Part shown: piece after piece, positions 9,599 through 17,279 of the stretch
Position numbering within the stretch: position 1 is the stretch's first letter
Layout of the letters: each line of letters starts with the position of its first letter
Source: Pseudomonadales bacterium
GTDB taxonomy: Bacteria > Pseudomonadota > Gammaproteobacteria > Pseudomonadales > Pseudohongiellaceae
Assembly: GCA_022825945.1 (NCBI GenBank)
Contig: JAJDVS010000034.1
Span: forward strand, 1 to 61,512
Direction of reading: 5' to 3'
DNA: 61,512 bases
Position numbers and translations under genes: made by a program
Notes under the pieces: model-generated
Databases searched by the model: none
Told to the model about the DNA's origin: nothing
Seen by the model: the letters and a program-made list of their open reading frames with translations, nothing else

Positions 9599-11107
9599 AT
9601 GTTGCATCTGAGCGTTACCGAGCTGGCGGCCGAGTTGTCTCGCGGCGCGTTTTCCAGCGTCGAGTTGACCCGCGCCTGCCTCGACAGGATCCGGCAGCGG
9701 AATCCGCGGCTCAACGCCTTTATCACGGTTTGCGAAGAATCGGCATTGGCCGAGGCCGCCGGGGCGGACCGCGCCCGCGCCCGGGGCGATACCCGCCCCC
9801 TGCTCGGCATTCCCCTGGCCCACAAGGACATCTTCTGCACCAGGGGGCTGCCCACGACTTGCGGGTCCCGCATGTTGCGGCATTTCCTGCCGCCCTATGA
9901 CGCCGGCGTGGTGGAAAAGCTGCGTGAGGCGGGCGCGGTGTTGCTGGGCAAGACCAATATGGACGAATTCGCCATGGGTTCGTCCAATGAAACGAGTTTC
10001 TTTGGTCCTGTTTGCAATCCACACGATCCGGACAAGGTTCCCGGCGGTTCCTCCGGCGGTTCTGCGGCAGCGGTTGCCGGGGGACTGTGCCCCATGGCCA
10101 CCGGCACCGATACCGGCGGTTCCATTCGTCAACCGGCCTCCTTCTGCGGTATTACGGGGTTCAAGCCGAGTTATGGCCGGGTGTCGCGCTGGGGCATGAT
10201 CGCCTTTGCATCGAGTCTCGATCAGGCGGGAACGCTTACCCGCACCGCCGCGGACGCCGCCCTGATGATGCAGGCCATGGCGGGGCTCGACCCGCGGGAC
10301 TCCACCAGCGTTGATCGGCCCGTGGAGGATTATGCCGGCGAAGCTGGCCTTTCCTTGCGGGGCCTGCGGGTGGGTGTCCCGTTGCCGCATTTCACCGAAG
10401 GCCTGAGCGCGGGCGTCGAACAGGGCGTTCGCGCGGCGCTGGGAGAGTTGGAGAAAGCCGGCGCGGAACTCATCGATATCGACCTGCCCAACAATTACCT
10501 GTCGGTGCCCGCCTATTACGTGGTGGCGCCCGCGGAAGCCTCCGCCAATCTGTCGCGTTATGACGGCGTGCGCTACGGCTATCGCTGCGAAGAACCGAAA
10601 GACCTGGAAGACCTTTACACCCGCACGCGCAGCGAGGGATTCGGCGAAGAGGTCAAGCGCCGCATCCTGGTGGGAACCTATGCCCTGTCCGCCGGCTACT
10701 ACGATGCCTATTACGTCAAGGCCCAGCGCATCCGGCGGCTGATCCGGCAGGATTTCGCCAGGGCGTTCGCCAAGGTGGACGTGATCGCGGGGCCTACCTC
10801 GCCCCATGTGGCCTTTGCCCACGGCGCCAAGGCCGACCCGGTGGAAATGTATCTGGAAGACATCTTCACCATCGCCGTCAATCTTGCCGGATTGCCGGCC
10901 ATTTCGGTTCCCGCCGGCTATGACCGGGGGTTGCCCTTCGGCCTGCACATCATCGGCCCGGACTTCAGCGAAGCCCGGGTGCTCGGCATCGCCCACCAGT
11001 TCCAGCAACTGACCGACTGGCACCTGCAACTTCCCCGGGACACCCATCTTTCCCCCACTCCCGGGGACACCCATCTTTCCCGGAACGCCCGGGAAGGAGT
11101 GAACTGA
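9599..11107 (+). CDS. gatA: Aspartyl/glutamyl-tRNA amidotransferase subunit A
   Basis: A 502-residue amidase-signature enzyme that releases ammonia from glutamine for the GatB kinase/transamidase. The Ser-cisSer-Lys triad is complete: Lys76 (LAHKD), the GGSSGGSA loop at 149-156, and nucleophile Ser175 (TDTGGSIR). The sequence matches the family to about residue 478 ([14 protein letters not shown]), where GatA normally ends. It then continues with [23 protein letters not shown], encoded by two tandem copies of a GGGACACCCATCTTTCC repeat (11034-11054 and 11060-11081) that also occurs in the RAYT-flanking DNA of this window. The extension is therefore most likely a repeat insertion that added a nonconserved tail without harming the enzyme. 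gatB starts two bases after its stop. Confidence 0.96.
   Translation: MLHLSVTELAAELSRGAFSSVELTRACLDRIRQRNPRLNAFITVCEESALAEAAGADRARARGDTRPLLGIPLAHKDIFCTRGLPTTCGSRMLRHFLPPYDAGVVEKLREAGAVLLGKTNMDEFAMGSSNETSFFGPVCNPHDPDKVPGGSSGGSAAAVAGGLCPMATGTDTGGSIRQPASFCGITGFKPSYGRVSRWGMIAFASSLDQAGTLTRTAADAALMMQAMAGLDPRDSTSVDRPVEDYAGEAGLSLRGLRVGVPLPHFTEGLSAGVEQGVRAALGELEKAGAELIDIDLPNNYLSVPAYYVVAPAEASANLSRYDGVRYGYRCEEPKDLEDLYTRTRSEGFGEEVKRRILVGTYALSAGYYDAYYVKAQRIRRLIRQDFARAFAKVDVIAGPTSPHVAFAHGAKADPVEMYLEDIFTIAVNLAGLPAISVPAGYDRGLPFGLHIIGPDFSEARVLGIAHQFQQLTDWHLQLPRDTHLSPTPGDTHLSRNAREGVN
11034..11081 (+). repeat. Two tandem GGGACACCCATCTTTCC repeats inside the 3' end of gatA
   Basis: Copies at 11034-11054 and 11060-11081, 26 bases apart, are identical over CGGGGACACCCATCTTTCCC apart from one extra G. 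They share the GGACACCCATC core with copies at 13852-13930 and 18333-18377 beside the RAYT units. They lie at the extreme 3' end of an essential gene, where they lengthen the reading frame. Confidence 0.85.
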
Positions 11108-11109
11108 TC

Positions 11110-12540
11110 ATGGAGTGGGAAACCGTCATCGGGCTCGAAGTGCATGTCCAGTTATCGACCCGCTCGAAACTGTTTTCAGGGACATCCACCGCCTTTGGCG
11201 CCGCTCCCAACAGCCAGGCCAATATCTACGATCTGGCCATGCCGGGGACCTTGCCGGTCTTGAATGGCGAGGCCCTGCGCATGGCGGTGCGGTTCGGCCT
11301 TGCCATCGGCGCCGAGATCAGCAGGAAATCGGTGTTCGACCGCAAGAATTATTTTTATCCGGACCTGCCCAAGGGGTACCAGACGAGCCAGTTGGCATTC
11401 CCCACCGTGGGCCGCGGCTCCATCGTCATCCATCTCGATGACGGCAGCGAAAAGGAAATCGGCGTCACCAGGGCTCACATGGAAGAGGACGCCGGCAAAT
11501 CGCTCCACGAAGAATTCGCCACCGACAGCGGCATCGACCTGAACCGCGCGGGCACGCCACTGCTGGAAATCGTGTCGGAGCCTGATTTGCGCAGCGCCGG
11601 GGAAGCCGTGGCCTACCTGAAGAAACTGCATTCCATCGTGCGCTATCTCGACATTTCCGATGGTGACATGTCCCAGGGTTCCATGCGCTGCGACGCCAAT
11701 GTATCGATCCGGCGGCCGGGAGCGGAGCTCGGCACCCGCACCGAGATCAAGAATGTCAACTCCTTCCGTTTCGTGGAGAAGGCCATCCATTACGAAGTCC
11801 GCCGCCAGCAGGATGTGCTGGAGGACGGCGGGACCATCGTGCAGGAAACGCGCCTGTACGACTCGGTTCGCGACGAAACCCGGCCCATGCGCGGCAAGGA
11901 AGTCGCCAATGACTATCGATACTTCCCCGAACCGGATCTGCTTCCCGTGGTCATCGACGAGGAACTGATTGAGCAGGTCCGCGCCGAATTGCCGGAATTG
12001 CCCGATGCCCGCAGGCAGCGCTTGCGCGAAGAGTTCGGTTTGTCGGACTATGACGCTGGCGTGCTTACCGCAAGCCGGGAGGTGGCGGACTATTTCGAAC
12101 AGACCGCCAGCGCCTGTGGCGACGCCAAACTTGCCGCAAACTGGGTCAGCGTCGAATTGCGTGGGCTGCTGAATCGGGAAAACCTGTCGATTGCCGACTC
12201 CCCCATCAGCGCCACATGCCTTGCCGGCCTCATCTGCCGCATCAAGGACGGCACCATCTCCGGCAAGATCGCGAAAACGGTTTTCGAGCATCTGGCGGAC
12301 GGCGAAGCCAGCGTTGACGAGATTATCGAAAAGGAGGGACTGCGCCAGGTCACCGATACTCGGGAAATCGAAAACCTCGTGGCGCAGGTAATCGCGGAAA
12401 ACGCTCCCCAGGCACAGCAGTATCGCGATGGCCGCCAGCAGGTGCTTGGCTATCTTGTGGGACAGGCCATGAAGCTTTCCCGGGGCAAGGCCAATCCCGC
12501 CCAGGTCAATCAACTCCTGCGCGACAAATTGCAGCCATGA
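11110..12540 (+). CDS. gatB: Aspartyl/glutamyl-tRNA amidotransferase subunit B
   Basis: A 476-residue GatB of standard length. It has the N-terminal cradle domain ([47 protein letters not shown]), the kinase signature [11 protein letters not shown] and the C-terminal helical YqeY-like tail ([32 protein letters not shown]) that contacts the tRNA. It phosphorylates the mischarged Glu or Asp and transfers ammonia delivered from GatA. The start ATG lies two bases after the gatA stop, with AAGGAG in front that is itself part of the gatA repeat tail. The stop overlaps the next start (ATGA). Confidence 0.97.
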   Translation: MEWETVIGLEVHVQLSTRSKLFSGTSTAFGAAPNSQANIYDLAMPGTLPVLNGEALRMAVRFGLAIGAEISRKSVFDRKNYFYPDLPKGYQTSQLAFPTVGRGSIVIHLDDGSEKEIGVTRAHMEEDAGKSLHEEFATDSGIDLNRAGTPLLEIVSEPDLRSAGEAVAYLKKLHSIVRYLDISDGDMSQGSMRCDANVSIRRPGAELGTRTEIKNVNSFRFVEKAIHYEVRRQQDVLEDGGTIVQETRLYDSVRDETRPMRGKEVANDYRYFPEPDLLPVVIDEELIEQVRAELPELPDARRQRLREEFGLSDYDAGVLTASREVADYFEQTASACGDAKLAANWVSVELRGLLNRENLSIADSPISATCLAGLICRIKDGTISGKIAKTVFEHLADGEASVDEIIEKEGLRQVTDTREIENLVAQVIAENAPQAQQYRDGRQQVLGYLVGQAMKLSRGKANPAQVNQLLRDKLQP

Positions 12541-12860
12541 GGGAAGGCAAGAAGCGCGGCGCCGAGCGCACCCAGATCGCCACCCGCAATGAAGAGTGGT
12601 CCGACGAGCGGCTCAAGGGCTATCTCGACTTGCTTCCCCCCGCGGGTATGCCGGGAGATTACGCCATCCTGCTCAAGGCCTACCGCGGTATGACCGCCGA
12701 ACTTTTCGCCCGCTTCATCCCCTTCTTCATCAAAGCCGGCAAGAACATCAACGTCACGCTGAGAGACGGCAGCACCTTCCTCGACCACGTGTCCGAACAC
12801 CGCAAATCCACCGAATACGCAACAATCCTCAAACAGGCAGGTGCCGAAACCGGAAAATAA
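12537..12860 (+). CDS. PA4642-like small protein of unknown function
   Basis: A 107-residue cytosolic protein overlapping the gatB stop by four bases (ATGA). The sequence [86 protein letters not shown] resembles the gammaproteobacterial PA4642 family, whose short tail looks like a single ankyrin-type helical repeat. No catalytic residues are apparent and the family has no established role that I know. The overlap indicates coupling to gatCAB. A perfect terminator-like hairpin follows immediately. The identification is from memory of the family pattern. Confidence 0.7.
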   Translation: MREGKKRGAERTQIATRNEEWSDERLKGYLDLLPPAGMPGDYAILLKAYRGMTAELFARFIPFFIKAGKNINVTLRDGSTFLDHVSEHRKSTEYATILKQAGAETGK

Positions 12861-12888
12861 TGAAAAACTCCACGGATGGAGTTTTTCA
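12861..12888. terminator. Hairpin terminator after the gatCAB operon
   Basis: TGAAAAACTCC (12861-12871), loop ACGGAT, GGAGTTTTTCA (12878-12888). It is a perfect 11-bp stem with T runs on both strands, one base after the stop codon of the PA4642-like gene and ahead of the convergent toxin gene, so it can end both transcripts. It is closely related to the hairpin at 9213-9239. Confidence 0.75.
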
Positions 12889-12936
12889 GAGAATACTTGA
12901 TTATCTGCCATGGCCCCGTCCGACGGGGAGCCGGGC

Positions 12937-13377
12937 TCAGAAATAGATGTCCAGCTTGCCGGAGGTCTCTGAAAATCCGCAGAAATCCCGATCCTGTGTG
13001 ACAAGCCCGATGCACGAGACTTCAAGCGCGCTCGCAAGCTGGATCGCGTCCGGAGTACGGAGCCGGGTCACACCACGAATCTGCGCCGCCCGATGTGCGA
13101 TTGACGGCGTCAAGTCGATGACACGCCAATTCGGCGGAGACGTGAGTGCTTCGCGGTACGTGTCGGCAAGCGACTTGTTCCCCTGTCGCAACGGTCCAGT
13201 CAAAACCTCGACCAAAGACACCGTGGTAATGACCAACTCGTAGTCCCCAGCTTCCGCTCCGAAAAAGATTTTCTCATACCGGGCGGAAAACTCGGGATGA
13301 TCTTCGAGGTAGTGGATGATGGGCGCGCTGTCCACGAGCAACCGGCCCCTGCCCGGCAACTCGCGTATGTCGCGCAT
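12937..13377 (-). CDS. vapC: VapC-family PIN-domain ribonuclease toxin
   Basis: A 146-residue PIN-domain protein with the four conserved acidic residues: Asp16 (LLVDSAP), Glu57 (LVEVLTG), Asp110 (RTPDAIQL) and Asp129/Asp131 (VTQDRDF). PIN toxins cut RNA, often initiator or other tRNAs, when their antitoxin is degraded. The ATG at 13377 overlaps the antitoxin stop (TAATG); a GTG two codons earlier (13383) is the alternative. It lies convergent with the gat operon, at the left edge of the accessory island. Which RNA it cuts cannot be predicted. Confidence 0.88.
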   Translation of the reverse strand: MRDIRELPGRGRLLVDSAPIIHYLEDHPEFSARYEKIFFGAEAGDYELVITTVSLVEVLTGPLRQGNKSLADTYREALTSPPNWRVIDLTPSIAHRAAQIRGVTRLRTPDAIQLASALEVSCIGLVTQDRDFCGFSETSGKLDIYF

Positions 13378-13610
13378 TACCACCGGCGCTCATTTTCAAT
13401 GTAATTGGAAACTTCACCGTACACTCCCCTCGCCGAACCTCGCAGTGAGGTAAGGCGCTTTGCATCGTTTTGCCGCAGATGCGAAAGGGGAACGATCGCG
13501 GCGCAGGGAACACCCCGTTTCCGTATGATGGTAACCAGGCCTTCGGTCCTGGCCCGGTCGAGCAGTTCCGGCAGTTTCTTTCGCGCTTCCTCGGCGCCCG
13601 TCTGATACAT
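13377..13610 (-). CDS. Antitoxin, Phd/YefM-type, partner of the VapC toxin
   Basis: A 77-residue protein: AEEARKKLPELLDRARTEGLVTIIRKRGVPCAAIVPLSHLRQND is the Phd/YefM-like DNA-binding fold, followed by a hydrophilic tail (VYGEVSNYIENERRW) expected to occupy the toxin active site. It precedes vapC and overlaps it by one base. A good AGGAG sits about nine bases upstream of the ATG. A promoter with an overlapping palindrome lies in front, the usual arrangement for autoregulation by the toxin-antitoxin complex. Confidence 0.85.
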   Translation of the reverse strand: MYQTGAEEARKKLPELLDRARTEGLVTIIRKRGVPCAAIVPLSHLRQNDAKRLTSLRGSARGVYGEVSNYIENERRW

Positions 13611-13626
13611 CAGGAATATCTCCTGT

Positions 13627-13666
13627 ACTGTTCGTACAGTCTACTTTCGCCGGACTAGTTTTTCAA
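13627..13666 (-). promoter_or_regulatory. Promoter and operator of the toxin-antitoxin pair
   Basis: On the minus strand TTGAAA (13666-13661), 17 bases, then TAGACT (13643-13638). The -10 overlaps an inverted repeat ACTGT-N4-ACAGT (13627-13640), nested with TGTAC-N5-GTACA (13624-13638), placed for binding by the antitoxin. The geometry is convincing; the binding itself is inferred. Confidence 0.6.
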
Positions 13667-13682
13667 CTCCACCAGTAGGACA

Positions 13683-13839
13683 CCAGCAATTCTCATTATG
13701 GCAATGGGTGCGCTCATATCAGTCATCCTGTGTGCAGTCGCAGGATCTCATCGCGTGGCCATTGCAAGAGATTCTGCGACTACGCTTCGCTTCGCGCAGA
13801 ATGACATGAAGGTTGGAGCGCCAAAATGAGAATTGCTGG
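13683..13839. repeat. About 157-bp inverted-repeat element with a BIME-like core
   Basis: CCAGCAATTCTCATTATGGC (13683-13702) is repeated in inverse orientation at 13820-13839 with one mismatch in 20. The interior (13722-13805) is a pair of inverted ATTCTGCG-type REP sequences. No reading frame is seen. It could be a small non-autonomous element, or REP copies trapped between older arms. Confidence 0.6.
13722..13805. repeat. REP/BIME-type palindromic repeat pair (ATTCTGCG family)
   Basis: Two inverted units: a divergent CATCCTGTGTGCAGTCGCAGG and a canonical ATTCTGCGACTACGCTTCGC ending GCGCAGAATGACA. Each can form a hairpin through ATTCTGCG/CGCAGAAT. The same family occurs at 43815, 44797, 49064, 49697, 51194 and 60709. 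Confidence 0.8.
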
Positions 13840-13851
13840 CACCATCTAAGG

Positions 13852-13960
13852 AAGGACACCCACCCGAGGATAAGGAAGGACACCCACCTACTTCCTCGAA
13901 TGGCACCCGCTCGAATGGGACATCCATCTTGGGCTAAGGAGAAACACAGGGCACCCATCC
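13852..13960 (+). repeat. Cluster of GGACACCCA-type repeats at the left edge of the deleted RAYT unit
   Basis: AAGGAAGGACACCCACCCGA and AAGGAAGGACACCCACCTAC stand in tandem, followed by degenerate copies (ATGGCACCCGC, GGGACATCCATC, GGGCACCCATCC). The same core stands before the intact RAYT gene at 18333-18377 and inside gatA. RAYT enzymes are known to be associated with REP repeats of their own; that this motif is the cognate repeat is inference. Confidence 0.6.
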
Positions 13961-14104
13961 ATCCAGTCAAGGTTTGTATCCGTCCCAGCCATTGTTTCGG
14001 CCCCGACTGTCAACCCCTTCCGGGCAGTTTCCCCCAAAACTTGGCATTCCGAACCATCCTCGCCTATACCTTTCCCATCGGAACCCACGGTCGGCGGAAG
14101 CTCC

Positions 14105-14380
14105 ATGACCCAGCCCCGTTCACAAATCGTCCAGCCGGAACGCACCCGCTACTACCACTGCGTCGCCCGCTGCGTGCGCCGCGCCTGGCTCTGCGGCGAG
14201 GGGGGGGGGCGATTGCGGCGGATGCGCCGGCATCGTTGTCGGTGCTGGGTCTAGACGCGGTGCGGTGGCGGGTGTTAACGCTGGAGATCAAGAAGCGGGC
14301 GATGGTGCTGTTCCATCCATGGCCTGGAAAGCGTGAAGGCGTGGGAGAGGCGTCGTTTGAAGAAGGCGGCGTAGGCAGGG
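14105..14380 (+). pseudogene. RAYT transposase remnant with internal deletion and frameshift
   Basis: From the ATG at 14105 the frame reads MTQPRSQIVQPERTRYYHCVARCVRRAWLCGE, nearly identical to the intact copy starting at 18517. At the ten-G tract (14200-14209) the sequence jumps to the C-terminal coding part (AIAADAPASLSVLGLDAVRWRVLTLEIKKRAMVLFH), which is in the next frame, so translation stops at 14252-14254. The HUH histidines and catalytic tyrosine lie in the deleted part, so even slippage on the G tract would not give an active enzyme. Confidence 0.85.
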
Positions 14381-14442
14381 AGATACCCGGAATTTGCGCT
14401 CGAAAGGGCGGAATGGCCCCTGCCCGCGATTCCATGCGCCTA

Positions 14443-14603
14443 GGAGCCTGCGCCGTAGGAATTCGCGAAAGCGAAAATTCGCTATCGCCGCGCCCCTGGC
14501 CGGTCGATTGAGGCGAATATTGGTGAATATTCAACGAAATCGAGCGGTCAGGGACGTGGATGAGAGCGGATTTGCAGCCGTGAATTCCTACGGCGCAGGC
14601 TCC
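14443..14603. mobile_element. 161-bp MITE with 22-bp perfect terminal inverted repeats and TA target duplication
   Basis: The left end begins GGAGCCTGCGCCGTAGGAAT (14443 on) and the right end (14582-14603) is its exact reverse complement over 22 bases. TA stands on both sides (14441-14442 and 14604-14605). The interior has no reading frame and contains a smaller palindrome (GCGAAAGCGAAAATTCGC). The sister RAYT flank near 19590 reads GCGCCTGGGCGTCCC where this copy reads GCGCCTA-element-TAGGTGTCCC, so the unoccupied site is visible. TIR length and the TA duplication point to mobilisation by an IS630/Tc1-type transposase encoded elsewhere. Confidence 0.85.
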
Positions 14604-14706
14604 TAGGTGTCCCGGTGCAGCGAAGCCCAATCCCGGAGTGAAATCCTCGGGCCAAAGGCGTTGGGATTTGCTGATCTGATAGGGTGAGTGTCCTTGTAGG
14701 ACTCTT

Positions 14707-14869
14707 GCTCGCCCTGGGCCGAACTCGAAGACCCCGAAACCGCCGCCTCCACCAAACGCCTGCTGCGCCAGGCCCTCGAAGTCCACCTCGGCGGCCGCCC
14801 CCTGCACAGCCGAACCCTCTTCACCCCGGCCAGCGGCGCCGGGAAAAACAATCGAGCCACAAAATAGGG
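14707..14869 (+). pseudogene. Fragment resembling the 3' end of recO (DNA repair), frameshifted
   Basis: Frame 14720-14869 reads WAELEDPETAASTKRLLRQALEVHLGGRPLHSRTLFTPASGAGKN to a TAG stop. HLGGRPLHSRTLF and the preceding helix match my recollection of the RecO C-terminus. Just upstream, the neighbouring frame reads GLLLAL, which fits the residues expected before it, implying a frameshift near 14715. Nothing of the N-terminal OB fold or the rest is present. A functional recO, normally near rnc-era, must be elsewhere. The left end abuts the end of the deleted RAYT unit. The identity is from pattern memory only. Confidence 0.45.
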
Positions 14870-14901
14870 TTAGAATCGGCTTCGTGACATCGGAGGAGCC
14901 T

Positions 14902-15498
14902 ATGGCCGAGCAGTTTGCTTCACTCTCTCAGGACCACATCGAATTCATCGGCCGGCAGCATCTGTTTTTCGTCGGCACCGCGGGGGCCGAGGGCAGGATC
15001 AATGTGTCGCCGAAAGGCCTGGACACCTTGCGCGTGCTCGACCCTTCACGGGTTGTCTGGCTGAACCTCACCGGCAGCGGCAACGAGACCGCGGCCCATG
15101 TGCTGGAAAACAGCCACATGACCCTGATGTTCTGTTCGTTCGAGAAACAGCCGTTGATTCTGCACGTCTATGGGCAGGCTACGATGGTGTATCCGCGAGC
15201 CGAAGCAAAATTCGGCCACTACTCGGCGCTGTTCGGACATTTGCCCGGCACGCGGCAATTCTTCGAACTGGGCGTCGACTTGGTACAGACCTCCTGCGGC
15301 TACGGCGTCCCGCGATTCGATCTGGACCGGGAGCGGCCGACGCTCGCCAAATGGGCCGTCAACAAGGGCGAGGCGGGAATTCGGCAATACTGGTCCGAAA
15401 AGAACCAGAGCAGCATCGACGGCAAACCCACGGGAATCGACCACCTCAGAATCCGCGGCAAGGGAACCGAAACAGGGAGAACGGGAAAATGCGCTTGA
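14902..15498 (+). CDS. Pyridoxamine 5'-phosphate oxidase-family (PPOX) flavin-binding protein
   Basis: A 198-residue protein of the split-barrel FMN family. LSQDHIEFIGRQHLFFVGTAGAEGRINVSPKGLDTLRVLDPSRVVWLNLTGSGNETAAHVLENSHMTLMFCSFEKQPLILHVYGQA is the characteristic fold. The second half (QTSCGYGVPRFD, ERPTLAKWAVNKGEAGIRQYWSEKNQSSIDG) resembles a subgroup annotated only as PPOX-class oxidoreductases. It probably binds FMN or F420-like cofactors; the substrate is unknown. The ATG at 14902 has GGAGGAG just upstream, better than the GTG at 14884. The gene has host-like GC content, but its last 10 bases overlap the start of the AAA ATPase gene, so the cassette downstream may use its transcript. 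Confidence 0.82.
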   Translation: MAEQFASLSQDHIEFIGRQHLFFVGTAGAEGRINVSPKGLDTLRVLDPSRVVWLNLTGSGNETAAHVLENSHMTLMFCSFEKQPLILHVYGQATMVYPRAEAKFGHYSALFGHLPGTRQFFELGVDLVQTSCGYGVPRFDLDRERPTLAKWAVNKGEAGIRQYWSEKNQSSIDGKPTGIDHLRIRGKGTETGRTGKCA

Positions 15499-17279
15499 CA
15501 CGACTGGAAATTGAAAACTTCAAAGGCATAGGCGAACGTCAGGTCATCGATATCAGACCCATCACCTTGCTGTTCGGCCCAAACAGCGCGGGCAAGAGCA
15601 CAATACTTCAGGCTGTGCGATACCTTCAACAGATTCTGGCGGGTGAATCCAGCGAAGAAGGAAATGGCGACGAGCCCAGAAAAGTCGGCGATTTGGGAAG
15701 CTTTGAATGTCTCGTACATCGTCATGACTTGACTAAGACGATAAGAATCAGGGCGGAGGCATTATTGAATAAGAATTTCCATATGGAATTTTTTCCGCTC
15801 AATTTGGGGAATACGGTCAATATCCATCCGCATCTTTTGGAGTTGGGAAACAAAAGCAAATTTGAAGATTTGAACATAAATTATTTGAAGGCCATCTCGG
15901 GAACAGGCAAACCGTTCTTTGTCGCGGTAGCGATAGAAACCAACTCAAGTGGTTTAAAAAAATTGGAGATAGATATAAACCATGCCAAAATACTAGAAGT
16001 AATTCTTGCGCAGCCATCACCTACGACGCATACTATTAAGAATGCAAATGATCTGGCAATTCCACTTCCAATATCAGGCTTCAAGCTGTTGGGACAAAAA
16101 AACAATGTACTCGCTGAAATTAAACTTTATCTCAATCACTTTATATTTCAGAATTTCCCTGATGAGATAAACAAAGATTCAGAATCTATTGGCCGTGTTA
16201 CGCCAAATATATATAAGTTACATGAAGAAGATATTGAACAGACTAACCATCCGATAAAGAATGGCCAGTCGGAGAAAGGAAAGGAAAGCTATTCCAATCA
16301 AAATCATGAAACGGAGGCGTCAAATCTCAAAAAGGAGATTCTGGAAGTGATCTTTGAAAAAGATTCAGATGCAAATTCTTCTGAATTAGAGGATGTTATG
16401 AATCTTGGCGTTTCCAGTTTTGATCTGAAATTCTTCAACGATTATGCATGGCATGAATCACCATACCAACGTGGTAGGAGTGATGAATTTTCCTTGCCTG
16501 TAAATTTTGTTCCAGATAATCAAAGAATTGGATGGCACAACAGGTTGGTGAAGTACCTGAGCGAAAACGGTGAAAGATGGTTGCGCCTTGAGCTAATGTT
16601 TTCTGAATTGATATCCGGATCAATCGCATCCGTGTCTGGAGCTACGAGTTGGTATTCCAATATTGGTCCGACCCGTCCAATGCCGCCAAGAGGAAAACGC
16701 GCAAAGGAGCGCTCCTATCTGACTGAACAGGTCAACTACTGGTTGCGAGATAAATTTGAGTTTGATTACTCATTATTGGAAGCTAAATCGGAAGAAACCG
16801 AACAACCTGGAGGAACCGAAAAGCTCTACGATACAAGGCGAGATCTGCTGCTTGATTACGCTGATGTTGGATTTGGCATGTCTCAACTCGTGCCTGTTCT
16901 GAAGACTGCGGTGGACGAAAACTATGGATTGGCAATGATGGAGCAACCGGAGTTGCATCTGCATCCAGCAGCACAAGTAAAACTGGGAGATTTATTTATC
17001 GAATCTGCAAAAAAATTTGAAGGAATGGAAAGAATCTTTCTCATTGAAACGCATAGCGAGCACCTTCTTCTCAGGATTCTTCGGCGCGTGAGGGAGACCA
17101 CGGAAAACGAACTTCCACCGAAAACTGTGGGGTTGAGCGTGGATGACCTTTCGGTTATATACGTCGAACCCATTCGAGGAAGAACTAGAATAAAGCGGTT
17201 AAGAGTAGACAAAACCGGAGAATTCGAAGATCGTTGGCCAAACGGATTCTTTGAGGAACGTGAACAGGAGTTATTTTGA
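15489..17279 (+). CDS. AAA ATPase with DUF3696-type C-terminus (OLD/SMC-like), candidate defence protein
   Basis: A 596-residue ABC-type ATPase. Walker A is GPNSAGKST at residues 30-38 behind RLEIENFKGIGERQVIDIRPITLLFG. The C-terminal half carries DVGFGMSQLVPVL (signature-like, about 455), MEQPELHLHPAAQ (Walker B/D-loop, about 480) and IETHSEHLLLR (switch histidine, about 518). The end VIYVEPIRGRTRIKRLRVDKTGEFEDRWPNGFFEEREQEL is the DUF3696 pattern. A long insertion between them (about 90-420) is charged and poorly conserved. No nuclease or TOPRIM domain is seen. The gene is clearly AT-richer than its neighbours after the first 250 bases. It overlaps the PPOX gene by 10 bases and the next gene by one (TGATG). 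Similar ATPases are effectors or sensors in phage defence; that role here is inferred. Confidence 0.85.
   Translation: MRLTRLEIENFKGIGERQVIDIRPITLLFGPNSAGKSTILQAVRYLQQILAGESSEEGNGDEPRKVGDLGSFECLVHRHDLTKTIRIRAEALLNKNFHMEFFPLNLGNTVNIHPHLLELGNKSKFEDLNINYLKAISGTGKPFFVAVAIETNSSGLKKLEIDINHAKILEVILAQPSPTTHTIKNANDLAIPLPISGFKLLGQKNNVLAEIKLYLNHFIFQNFPDEINKDSESIGRVTPNIYKLHEEDIEQTNHPIKNGQSEKGKESYSNQNHETEASNLKKEILEVIFEKDSDANSSELEDVMNLGVSSFDLKFFNDYAWHESPYQRGRSDEFSLPVNFVPDNQRIGWHNRLVKYLSENGERWLRLELMFSELISGSIASVSGATSWYSNIGPTRPMPPRGKRAKERSYLTEQVNYWLRDKFEFDYSLLEAKSEETEQPGGTEKLYDTRRDLLLDYADVGFGMSQLVPVLKTAVDENYGLAMMEQPELHLHPAAQVKLGDLFIESAKKFEGMERIFLIETHSEHLLLRILRRVRETTENELPPKTVGLSVDDLSVIYVEPIRGRTRIKRLRVDKTGEFEDRWPNGFFEEREQELF

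Larger units (their letters stand above)
13948..14695 (+). mobile_element. Internally deleted RAYT (REP-associated transposase) unit, non-autonomous
   Basis: The segment aligns with the intact unit at 18361-19685: same leader (CATCCAGTCAAGGTTTGTATCC), same promoter, same first 32 codons, then a jump to the last part of the gene and the same 3' flank (AATCCCGGAGTGAAATCCT) ending at GTGTCC. About 750 bases matching 18612-19365 of the sister are missing, and the junction is a run of ten G (14200-14209). A MITE is inserted in the 3' flank. It resembles a deletion derivative that lost its transposase core. Confidence 0.8.

Noticed and set aside
9569-11074. Long minus-strand frame antisense to gatA
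   Set aside because: Shadow of gatA, without motifs.
13852-13960. CRISPR array suggested by regularly repeated GGACACCC units
   Set aside because: Units are short, unevenly spaced and spacers are not uniform; no cas genes are nearby.
14200-14209. Ten-G tract as a phase-variable switch
   Set aside because: It lies at a deletion junction in a dead transposase lacking its active site, so slippage would not restore a functional protein.
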